Assembly: GCA_002104935.1 (NCBI GenBank)
Contig: MCGT01000002.1
Coordinates: forward strand, 744,001-808,000
DNA: 64,000 nucleotides
From: Hesseltinella vesiculosa
Taxonomy: Eukaryota > Mucoromycota > Mucoromycetes > Mucorales > Cunninghamellaceae
Direction of reading: 5' to 3'
The position numbers and the translations under genes were made by a program. The notes under the pieces were generated by a model. It saw only the letters and a list, made by a program, of their open reading frames with translations, ran no database searches and was not told the DNA's origin. The stretch's first letter is position 1. Each line of letters opens with the position of its first letter. Below are positions 54,217 through 64,000 of this stretch, in pieces.

Positions 54217-57115
54217 ATGGCCGATCGACGTAGTGGCATGGTGCAATCGTTCGGCTACCCACATAATGGATCTATTGTCAGCCGAGCCGTCACCGCGGCA
54301 GCTGCCAATAATCATCATTCTAATCGACGTGGTGGCCGAAGCTCAAAACGTTATTCTGTATCTGCCTTTTATTCGATGGCAGCTGAACAAGATGTTGAAG
54401 TCGAAGATGACCTTGCAAGAGGTAAAAAAAAAAAAAAAAAAAAAAAAAAGCACCTAAAAAAAGAGATCACTCCAACTTCTTTGTGTAGCACAACGTGAAC
54501 TTCGACAACTGAAAACCATGATCTCATCTCAATCAAAAACCAACTTTATGCGTGAACGTGATGTACGATTCTTGGATGCTCGTATTGGTCTGTTGATTCA
54601 GAACCGTATGGCTTTGGACGAAGTAAGCTTATAAAAAGAAAGAATAAACCAACATACTCATTCTCATTTATTTGACTATAGCAAAACGAAGTAGCGTCCC
54701 GATTAGAAGAACACGACGAAGACAACGATGACCATTATCCAGACGATCGAAAAATGCAGCAATATGGCAACTTGTTCTACCTGTTACAGAGCGAACCTCG
54801 GTATGTCGCTACCCTCTGCCGTCTTGTTTCCTTGGCTGAAATCGACACTCTGCTGCAAACCGTCATGTTTACGTTGTATGGGAATCAATATGAAAGCCGT
54901 GAAGAACATTTGCTTTTGTCGATGTTTCAGGTGAGAAAAAAAAAAAGAGAAGGTGGATCACCAGGAGCTCATCCCCTTTTTTTGATTTGGTAGAACGTGC
55001 TATCATGGCAATTTGAAACGACCGCAGAATTCACCTCATTATTACGAGCCAACACTCCCGTCTCACGCATGATGACAACCTATACTCGTCGAGGTCCTGG
55101 GCAATCGTACTTGAAATCAGTCTTGGCCGATCGTATCAATGACCTGATCGATCAAAAGGATATGAATTTGCAGGTGAACCCATTAAAGGTAAATGACAAG
55201 CAAAAATCGCTGTGCCTGGGAAAAAAATATATATTGGGCGCCGATCACTCAAATGCTCGTAAAATGAACTTGTTAGGTGTACGAAGAACTGGTCCAAGCT
55301 GCCGAACAAGAACATGGCCAATTACCTGAAAACTTCCCCCGCAGCGTCACTGCCGAAGAGGCTGCCAATCACCCTCAGGTCCGAGCCATCATCCAGCCAC
55401 GTGTCTATGCCTTGATCGAAATTGCCAATCAATTCTTAACAACCATTGTGCAATCCTTGGATCAAGTGCCCTATGGCATCCGGTGGATCTGCAAACAAAT
55501 CCGCTCCTTGACCAAACGAAAATATCCTGACGCTACCGACCAAGCTATCTCCACCCTCATCGGCAGCTTCTTCTTCTTACGCTTCGTCAACCCCGCCATT
55601 GTCACCCCCCAAGCTTACATGTTAATCGACTCTGCCCCTGGCAACAACCCACGCACTGTGCTGACCTTGGTAAGCGACAGATCGGAAAGGAAGGGGGGGT
55701 GGCCAAATGCATTTTCTTTTTTACTCAACCGACTCCCTCCTTTTTTTATTGGTTTTAGATTGCCAAGATGATGCAAAACCTGGCCAACAAACCCTCTTAT
55801 GCCAAGGAACAGTATATGGTACCTACAAATCCATTTGTCGAGCAAAATAAGCTACGCACCAACAAATTCTTGAACGAGCTTTGCGAGGTGGGCGATTTTT
55901 ACGAGTCACTGGAAATGGATCAGTACATGGCCTTGACCAAACGTGACATCATGATCAGCATCACACCCAATGAAATTTACAACACACAAACGCTCCTGCA
56001 CCAACACTTGGAAGTCCTGGCCGCAAAACCTTCAGATCATCTACATATCCTGACCACCGAGCTCGGCCCTCCGCCTGCTCAAGTTCCAAGAAAACAGAAC
56101 AAACCTATTGATCTGCCCCTGTTCAGTCGCTGGGAAATGCCTATTCAAGGTAACAGAAGGGCGTGAATCACGACAGCCATTGACTAACCCCTTTTTCTTC
56201 AAAAGACCTAACTATGTCTCTGATGTCCGACAGCAACATTACCCAAAACGACATTTTGTATATGGAAGCCAAAGCGATCTTCGTGCAAATCATCCGTTCG
56301 CTGCCCCCATTATCACGACCGCCTTTGAAACTGTATCACATTGCTGAAACGGCTGGCACCGCCAAGGATGTGCAACTTGTGCGCAAAGGAATCAAGGTCA
56401 AAGAAATGCTGCGTGAACTGGAGGAAGCTGGCGTGGTGGATCAAGCCGACGGCCACCGATTGCTGGTGGAAGAAATCACTCAGGAGCTGGCTCATTTGGG
56501 TGATCTCAAGCTCAAGGTCATGGACGAACTGCGGTCGCTACAGAGCGTATACAAGACCATCCAGGACCACAACAACTATCTTATGAGCCAACTGGAAAGC
56601 TACAAGGCCTATCTACAAAACGTACGTATGCAAAGCGGCGGCGCCAGTGGCAAATCCAACAAAAAGCAAGTCGGTCTTGGTGTGGAAGTGACCGATGGCA
56701 AAGCCAAAAAGGGCGGCAACACAAAGGCGCACATTCAAGGCCCTTTCAAATTCACACATCAGCAACTCGAACGCGACGGCATCATTGCCGAAACCGAGGT
56801 GCCTGAAAACCGCCGCAACAACATCTATGTCACCATCACCTCGCCTATCCCTGGTACGTTTATCATTGAGCTGCATTACCGCGGTCGCGACAAGCCTATT
56901 CTCGAAATCGACCTTAAGCTCGACGACCTTTTGGAAAAACAGCAAGACAATGTCCAACTCTTGGATCTCGATTATATCAAGCTGAACGTCAACAAGACCC
57001 TCTCCCTGTTGAACAAAACGTTCATGTCCAAGAACAAGTAAGCCAACCGGAGACGTGCAATAGGGCGTGAACTTACTTTTTTCTTTTTTTCTGTAGGACT
57101 GGTTTCTTCTCTTAA
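54217..57115 (+). CDS. Ras GTPase-activating protein with IQGAP-type C-terminal domain (S. pombe Gap1-like)
   Basis: Stimulates GTP hydrolysis by Ras. The start at 54217 gives [19 protein letters not shown] short coiled segment ([15 protein letters not shown]) precedes the RasGAP domain (54750-55800): [24 protein letters not shown] segments, and [15 protein letters not shown] with the arginine-finger-bearing FLRFVNPA core; a further Arg near ANTPVSRMM is the probable catalytic finger region. The RasGAP C-terminal domain seen in IQGAP (56214-57040) follows. Calponin-homology and IQ motifs are absent, so it matches Gap1/GapA and not full IQGAP. Intron 1 begins GT then 26 A (54422-54449). A last intron (GTAAGC...TGTAG, 57040-57096) gives the end NKTGFFS; without splicing the stop is 57041. 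Confidence 0.9.
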
Positions 57116-57390
57116 TTGGCTTCTCCCTCCTCCCTTCCATCCACCTTTTTTTAAACCTCCAGTGTTCCCTATTACAGCATTTTGTTATTGGCAATCAGAA
57201 AATCAAAATCAAAAAAAAAAAAAATCCCATTCTTATCCCTCTCGCCCGCCTCGCCCCTTTTTATTGTTTCCTCTACTGTCTTACACTTGCACGTGCAAAC
57301 AAAATAATAATAATAAACACTTACGTTTTATTTTAACAAACACATGACCAACGTCCTTGTTTATTGTTTGAAAAAAAAAAAAAAAAAACA

Positions 57391-60250
57391 TTACAGCTTG
57401 AGGCGGCCCAATTCATCCACCAGACCATTGACCAGATCCACTGTGGGAATATAATACTGAGCCTCCGTTTGCTTCTTGCCAACCGTGCTGGTGATCGATT
57501 GAGGAAATTCATTGAGGTAGGAAAACACCACTTCGTCGGTCTTGCCGTCGCCAATGCAAATCATAAAATCAATAGACGACAACCCCAGATCCTTAATGAT
57601 GGCCCGCACTGCCGTAGCCTTATCCACCGAGGAAGGTCGCAGTTCCAAAGTTTTGTTGCCCAGCACAATCTAAAAAAAAAAAAAAAAAAGAGATCGAAAA
57701 AATGTAACTTGTCAGCCTCCCTGCAGGTCCACTGTTCTTTGAAAGGGAGTTTTTACCGAGAGTGCCATGTGGGATAGGAGTTTTTCTAAATTGACTTGCA
57801 GTTCTGTGGCCTGCCAGCTACCAAATTCAGGGTCAGCATTGCGATAGTGCCAGGTCAGGTTGATTTCCTTTTCTTCAATAAAGGAGCCAGGAGTGCGTTC
57901 GGTATAATGTTCAAACAAGGGTAAAATAGTCTCCTTCCAACTAGGATCGATCTGCTCCACCAAGCAATACCAATGACCATCTTCTGCCTTGACGATCTTG
58001 CCTTCAGTAGACGACGTCGGTTGGATCTCGTCTCGAATCTTGGCAGGGTGTTTGTAGAAGCAGCCATGTTCAGCACTAAGCAAGCGAAAGAAGATAAGTT
58101 CAGCTCTGCCGTACATTGGCGCCATGAGGTTCCTGATCGAGCCTGCTTACCTTAGACCCACGCCTGTGCTTTCAAACCAGGAGTCCAAGTGATGGCGGCC
58201 ACGGCCAGAGAGAATGTACACGTAAGTATCTTCCTGGTTGGCAAGGGCCTTGAGCTGCTCCAAGATCTTGGGCGAGGGCTTGGCAAATTCAGGCAGCTTG
58301 TGGGTGGTGGTCAACGTGCCGTCATAATCCAATAGTACCAATTTCTTAGTCTTCGACTGTTTGAATTTTTGCAACACTTGATCTGCATACAGCTGAGGCA
58401 TGGCCATTTGCTGTCCGAATTCTTCGCTCACGCGCTTTCAGAATTTAAAGAATAGAAAGTGTTTGAGTGTGGGGACGTGATGGTAAGGGAGGCTTTTTCT
58501 TCTTCCATGTCTTACGCGAAGCTCATTGACAAAACTGGCTCCCCAATAAGCAGCAGTGTACTTTGTGACATAACGGTAAAGTTTCTGGTGATTGGCTTTG
58601 CGCGTGTCTTCCGGCATGGTGACGGCTTCAAAGATGGCATTGGCCATTTCTTCGGTATTCCATGGGTTAACAATGATGGAACCATTCAAAGATTGGGCAG
58701 CTCCGGCGAACTCCGAGAGGATCAGCACACCATGATTGTTTTGTTGCGAGGAGATGTATTCGTATGAGACCAGGTTCATGCCATCACGGGTCGACGATAC
58801 CAAGCACACATCCGAGGCAGCATACAAGGCAACCAGTTCTTCAAAAGGAATGGATCGATGCATAAAGTGGATTGGTACAAACTCGACAGTCCCTATAAAA
58901 ATAATGAGTGTCCGAGGAAAGGTTCTCTTATGCGGTCATTACCATATTGGCCATTGATACGACCGACAAGCTCGTTGATAGTGCTTCGCAGTTGTTGATA
59001 TTCCTCGACGTCTTCACGTGACGGAATGGCCAGCTGCACCAGGACGACCTTGCCCACCCATTCGGGATGCTCGCTCAAAAAGACTTCAAGCGCATGCATC
59101 TTCTGGGGCACACCCTTGATGTAATCCAGTCGATCGACACCAACAATAAGTTTGCAATCGCCAAACCGGCTCTTCAACTGAGCAATACGGCCTTGAATCT
59201 TGGGATCCTTCAGCCCTTCCTATAAAAAATAAAACATAGAGGTGAGTTTTTTCCACATTGGCAGGTTTGCAAACAGGTTTATTACTGTGAAGTTGTGGGG
59301 ATCGATGCCAATGGGAAAAGTGCCTACTTGTACATAACGACCTTCATACTCGACACCGTTGGGCATGGTTGAAAGTCCGAGGATACGAGTGCATGATGAT
59401 AAGAAATGACGGGCATAGTCGTAGGTGTGGAAACCCAACAGATCACTTTCCAAAACTCCCAGCAAGATTTCCTTTCGAACCGGCAAAATCCTAATAACAT
59501 AAACAATCAGCAGTGCTTTTAAGCTTGTTTCGCTTTAATTTTATTTTTTGTTTTTTTTTTTTTTTTTTACCTGTAGATCTCACTGCTTGGAAAGGGTGTG
59601 TGCAAGAACCAACCAATCTTGATATCCTTTTTAGTCTTGTTGCGTAACATGGCAGGCAATAGCATCAAATGGTAATCTTGGATCCACACCAAGTCCCCGT
59701 CTTGCACGATCTCATCGATCTTGTTGGCAAATAATTGATTCACCTTTTGATAAGCTTCCCACCATTCTTCATTGAACGAGATTTCCCCTGGATGATAGTG
59801 GAACAAGGGCCACAGAATACTATAAAAAAAATAATAAGCATCATGTGTCAAAAAACATATAAAAAAGCTTACCTATTGGAGAAGCCATTGTAATGCAACT
59901 CGGCCAAATCGTTATCAACAAAGACGGGCAGGGTCGACGTTTCAGTCAGCAAACGTTCTTGAAGGTGGTTACGTTCATTCATGGGCACATCAATACCTAA
60001 CGCGCCAGAAGAATGAAGAAGAATGCTGTCAGTCATTGTTAGTCGTTTTCTTTTTATCTCTTTTACCTGGCCAACCAATCCAAGTGAAACTCATTTGTTT
60101 CTTCAATCCACTAAGAGCCGCGACCAAACCGCCTGACGACATTTTAAAGTCGTATTCGTTTGTTTCCGGGTTTTTCTTGACAGTGATAGGAAGACGATTG
60201 GAGATCACCAACAGGCGTAGGTTCTTACCGTCCTGCTTTGTCTCGGCCAT
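57391..60250 (-). CDS. Bifunctional trehalose-6-phosphate synthase/phosphatase
   Basis: Makes trehalose-6-phosphate from UDP-glucose and glucose-6-phosphate and dephosphorylates it. The start at 60250 gives MAETKQDGKNLRLLVISNRL. The GT20 synthase half keeps its hallmark motifs: SSGGLVAALSG, IGWPG, WIQDYHLMLLP, GVDRLDYIKGVPQK, and RDGMNLVSYEY, so it looks active, unlike the degenerate TPS half of yeast Tps2. The HAD phosphatase half has KLVLLDYDGTLT (nucleophile Asp), ILSGRGR, and IGDGKTDEVVF. The last reads GDG where many phosphatases have GDD; the metal-binding first Asp is kept. About 880 residues, ten or so exons. Ends 276 bp from the convergent RasGAP gene. Confidence 0.93.
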
Positions 60251-60786
60251 TTGAATAAAAGGTTCTTTTGCAAAAAAAAAAAAAAAAAAAAAATGAAAAG
60301 AGAAGAAAGGGGAATGCGGGCTTTTTTTTTATGTGTTTTTGAGCACAATCCCCCGGGTGTTTCTCAAACCTTGAATAGGCCAATTATGACGCACACCTCA
60401 CCCACTGTTGCATGGATTGGGGATCGATGGCTCTAACGCTACCTTGTCCCACCTACTCCAATCGATAGGAACAAAGTGTCACGCGCAATCGTTCCTTCCT
60501 CCATGACGACAATCTATCTGCAGCACTCAGTGCGTCACTGACATTTTAAATCACCGCCTGGGCATTGGGGTGGCCGCAATTTCCCTGTCGCTTTTCTTTT
60601 TTTTTTATTCTTTTTTCTCTCTTCATTGCAAAAAGGTGCCTTGATTGTCATATCGACATTCGTTTATACATGCCCAACAGTACAAATCGTGGCCGTGCTA
60701 ACTACGTATGCATCATGTTCGATCTATTCACCTATCATTATGGCAACGTTGAAACACCTGATCCTCACTCTCCCTTTTCTCGTTAG
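60251..60786. other. Divergent promoter of the trehalose and SUMO-protease genes
   Basis: Poly(A) tract at 60271-60292, i.e. a T-tract in the trehalose gene leader on the minus strand, and a T-rich tract at 60595-60620 in the SUMO-protease leader. TTCTCGTTAG directly abuts the ATG at 60787, so a leader intron is possible. Confidence 0.45.
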
Positions 60787-63502
60787 ATGCTTCCTCATGA
60801 TCAGCAACAACAACACCGACCTCTGACCATCGTAGGCCATGCTCTTTCCAAAAAGAATAAAGGTGTCCCTATCGACATTCCAAAGGTAACCAAAGGCTCC
60901 TACCACACCTCCGCACTCACTCCACTCTTTGGATTTTACAGCCGACCTCGTCAAGCGACCGCTTTTTTCACCCACATTATCAGAACTTGGCCGATCGGCC
61001 TTCCAGAATGAGCCCAAAGTTTGGTAGGCATTCTTGCAATCATAGTTCAATAGATCAAACAGCCGAATTTACCCTGCATATATTTTTTAAAAATGTAGCA
61101 CCCCATTCACAAGCACCTAAATCAAATGCACTTGGCAAATCAAGGACCAGGCGTAAGCTACTTGTACTTTTTCTCAATGCCTTGATGCTGATGTCTTCTT
61201 CATTGTTTTCTTTTTCACAGCTGTTTATACCCATCAGGTACACTGTTTCCCTTGTCAACTCCCCCAAACTCACCGACTTCTTTTTCCTCCACAGCACCGA
61301 TCACGGCCACCTGCTAGCTCCAAAGAAGTAACGAAGGAGAGCGTTCCTCACCTTGACAATGTATTCACACCCATTCTTCCTGGTATAGGCTATTGAAAAG
61401 TTTATGAGTATCAAAACTCTCGCTACGACAACTTCAACTGCTTGGGCGTCCGTGAGTACCAATGAAAAAAAGGAAAAGGCATGCGCTGACAATGCTTGTT
61501 TATCAGAGCTCAGCCCAAAACAGCACAGCCTTTGATGGACAAGACGACGATATCACCATAATCGGAGGGAAACCCTTCACTACTCAACCGGCCTCCAATG
61601 CCATCCAAGCTCCCGAGTATGTAGACAGTGACGACGTTTACTATCAAGCATCTCTGACTCGGCCTGGCCGCCAACTGACCATTCAACTTTCACGTAACCC
61701 AACGCATGAAAGGCCACCTCAGCACCGACCAACCATGTCCACGCGCCGTTTTTCAAAGACAGACGACAATACCAAGCTGACCTCCTCCCATCCACCTCCT
61801 TCAACCTCTCTCTTTCCACGCCCCCCGACCCCCGGCAAAACCCCCAGCCGCCTACCTCCTGCCACTGCCTCCCAGCCCTTCTCAATCATTGACGACTCTG
61901 ACGAAGATCCTGTTCAACTAACCTCCCACCCGACTGCGCCTCCACTACGCGCTGCTGCGCCTTCACCCCCTCTCCCTCTGTCACCATCACAGCCTCAACC
62001 TCCCTCGATCGTACGCTCACGGTCTCCCTCGATCGACTTTAGCGAACCGGACACGCAACCTTCGCTCATCATCCCTGCCCGGAAGCGCCCTTACACCAGC
62101 ATCTCACCCACCAAAAATCGCTCGCCACCAGTACACTTTGAAACTGTATCACCTCGCCGCAACCCGCCTCGAGCTGCTACCTCCAAGCGCAAAGATACCC
62201 TACCGAAAGAGTCCGAGTGGATCTCGCTGGATGATGATCCTCCTATCGACCCCTGTCTCCCTGGAGCCTCCAATGACTCTCCTTTGCATATTCACCACCC
62301 TCAAGACGTTGTGGAGGACGCCAGTGATACCTCTAGAGATATGTAAATCACAAGCCCATAGAGAATAACAAACCTCCTCAGCCAACCTTTTTTCTTTTTT
62401 TTCATCAGTCTGTTCACCTACCCCTTTGACCACCGAAAAGGCTCTGTTACAGTTTCACAAGATGACATGAAGCGCCTGGAACCTGAGCAATACCTCAATG
62501 ACACAATCATTGAAGCCTATTTGCGAATGTAAGAGACCACAAACATTAGACCACTGCCTATAACCTTTAATGTTTTCTGCAGAATTCACGAAAACAGCAT
62601 CAACAATACCAGTGAACCAAATATATCGCATACCGCTCAGGACACCCACATCTTTAGCCCCTTCTTTTATACAAGACTGACGCAAGGCGTTATCAACAAG
62701 TACATAGTGCCACCCCTCTCTTCATATTTGTTGCTGACGGGAGGTTTTTTTTTTTTTTAGTACCAACATTGACTACGACGGCGTACAGAAATGGACAACC
62801 GATATCAACTTGTTCGAAAAGAAATATGTCTTTATCCCTGTCTTAGAGCAGTAAGTTGCGTTGGTCATCAACAAAAAAAGCATTGCGTCGACATTTCCTT
62901 GGCTCATTATTGCTCTACCCTTCGTAGCTCCCATTGGTATCTTGTGCTCGTGTCCAACGTCCAACACTGCTTGCAAAACAAACGCTATCCCCCGGATAGC
63001 AGGTAAACGGGAGAAGAGCTTGCTATGTCTGATACTTATCACCCTCTTTTTTTACATATATCTACAGGCCCACCATCTTTGTGTTAGATTCTATTGGTGC
63101 TAGGCATCGGCAAACTGCAAAGAATGTCATGGCATATCTAGCAATGGAGGCCGAACAGCGTCTGCATATCGACATTGATGACTTTGAAAAACCGTCGATT
63201 GTGTCCACCGATGTACCTCAGCAGCCCAACTATTCGGATTGTGGTTTGTTTGTTCTGCATTTCGTGGAAGTGTTCTTCAAGGCCGCAGATGCGATTAACC
63301 GTGCTCTAAGGGTAGGCTATTTGCAGCCTTAAGCTTCTGCACCGGAAACTGATTTTTTTTTATTTTTTTATTTTTTTGCCAACAGGAAAAGGACAAGCGC
63401 AACAGGGCTTGGCAGGTGGATGAAATGAATGACAAGCGCCATTGTGTACGTGCTGTATTCTCAAGCATCAGCGATGAGTATTATGCTTTCAAAACACGCT
63501 AG
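60787..63502 (+). CDS. Ulp2/SENP6-7-type SUMO-deconjugating cysteine protease
   Basis: Removes SUMO chains. The catalytic C48 domain (about 62410-63500) starts LFTYPFDHRKGSVTVSQDD and EQYLNDTIIEAYL, with catalytic His in HSHWYLV (62925), Asp in FVLDSIG (63085), Gln in PQQPNYSDCGLF and the nucleophile Cys in that same block (63240). It ends SDEYYAFKTR then TAG. The long middle exon (61507-62340) is Pro/Ser-rich with an acidic IIDDSDEDP stretch and basic PRKRPYTS-like sequence, a candidate SUMO-interacting and nuclear-targeting region. First exon start 60787 (MLPHDQQQQHRPLTIVG) and the small exons up to 61500 are less certain. Confidence 0.85.
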
Positions 63503-63683
63503 GATAGGAATAAAAGAAACTCAGCCTGCCGATTTGGACGATTCTGGCAAGACCCTGGCGATTACCTAAGTTTGCCGTGAGAACACAGCCGGGGAAAAAA
63601 AGGGGAGGAGCCCGAAAAAAGGGTGCTGCTTTTCTGTTGTGTTTTTTGTTATTTTTTTTTTTATTTCTTAAAAACGAACAAAC

Positions 63684-64000
63684 ATGACTTTACGATGGGG
63701 TATTCTCGGTACCGGCAACATTGCCAAAACATTTGCTGCTGGTTTAAAGGCGGCCAAGCATGGTGCATTGGTTGCAGTAGGCAGCCGCTCCTTGGCAACA
63801 GCATTGGCTTTTGGTAAAGATCATGGCGACCTGCCAGCCAGCAAATGCTATGGTTCCTACGACGAAGTCTTGCAAGATCCAGACGTCGACATTGTCTACA
63901 TCTGCTCCCCTCACCCTCAGCACTACGCCATGGCGCTCCAAGCAGCTCAAGCCAAAAAGCACATGCTGGTCGAGAAGCCCATTGCCATGACCCTACGTCA
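63684..64000 (+). CDS. Gfo/Idh/MocA-family NAD(P)-dependent oxidoreductase, 5' part
   Basis: The start at 63684 gives MTLRWGILGTGNIAKTFAAG, a Rossmann GxGxxA nucleotide-binding motif, followed by VAVGSRSL, YGSYDEVLQDPDVDIVYICSPHPQHY and HMLVEKPIAM, where the EKP Lys is the family's conserved catalytic-site residue. The sequence is close to the dimeric dihydrodiol dehydrogenase/NADP-xylose dehydrogenase branch. It runs off the right edge of the window, so length and C-terminal domain are unknown. The leader has a T13-type tract just before the start. Confidence 0.9.
   Translation, partial: MTLRWGILGTGNIAKTFAAGLKAAKHGALVAVGSRSLATALAFGKDHGDLPASKCYGSYDEVLQDPDVDIVYICSPHPQHYAMALQAAQAKKHMLVEKPIAMTLR

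Overview
The window is nuclear DNA of a filamentous fungus, most likely an early-diverging Mucoromycota/Mucorales lineage (inference). The support is dense short spliceosomal introns (about 50-80 nt) with CTAAC branch sites, long A/T homopolymers in introns and spacers, compact intergenic spaces, conventional kinesin, dynactin, a bifunctional trehalose synthase/phosphatase, and a repeat-associated gene of a type I recall from Mucorales. No tRNA, rRNA, CRISPR or prokaryotic operon was seen.

Layout, left to right: kinesin-1 heavy chain (-, tail cut by the window edge); arginine-type carbamoyl-phosphate synthase small subunit (+) preceded by a spliced leader uORF; a small F-box/zinc-ribbon-like protein (+); dynactin p150Glued (-); a repeat-rich promoter gap; an HDHD2-like HAD hydrolase (-); NatA auxiliary subunit NAA15 (-) head-to-head with a DUF1279/FAM210 mitochondrial protein (+); an Egt2-like PLP lyase (-); a Kin1/MARK-type kinase (+) converging on an auxilin/Swa2-like J-protein (-); a 2.4-kb near-perfect palindrome (28140-30520); a nucleotide pyrophosphatase/phosphodiesterase (-); a peroxisomal-type adenine nucleotide carrier (+) converging on the RBM39 splicing factor (-); a three-SH3 CIN85/CD2AP-like adaptor (+); a 4.7-kb gene-poor repeat region; a membrane PHP-domain protein (-); ribosomal protein eL8 (+); Vps68/TMEM50 (+); a repeat-flanked PD-(D/E)XK-like gene with a decayed second copy (+); a Gap1-type RasGAP (+) converging on the trehalose synthase/phosphatase (-); a Ulp2/SENP6-7-type SUMO protease (+); and the start of a Gfo/Idh/MocA oxidoreductase (+).

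Functionally this is a mostly housekeeping segment. Kinesin-1 and dynactin are opposing microtubule transport components, auxilin and the SH3 adaptor are endocytic, and Vps68 is endosomal. There is no operon logic; neighbours are largely independent, arranged in convergent or divergent pairs.

The most notable observation is in the CPS small-subunit leader. A uORF starting at 4178 is interrupted by a 63-nt intron (4230-4292). When spliced it encodes a 25-residue peptide with the arginine attenuator peptide signature (Asp12, Tyr13, Asp16, Trp19 in the register of the Neurospora peptide). Without splicing the peptide stops early and lacks the Trp. Other non-genic features are the palindrome with outward promoter-like sites and 26-bp tandem arrays, a dispersed repeat family including an 893-bp pair with inverted ends, and the nested repeats around the PD-(D/E)XK-like gene.
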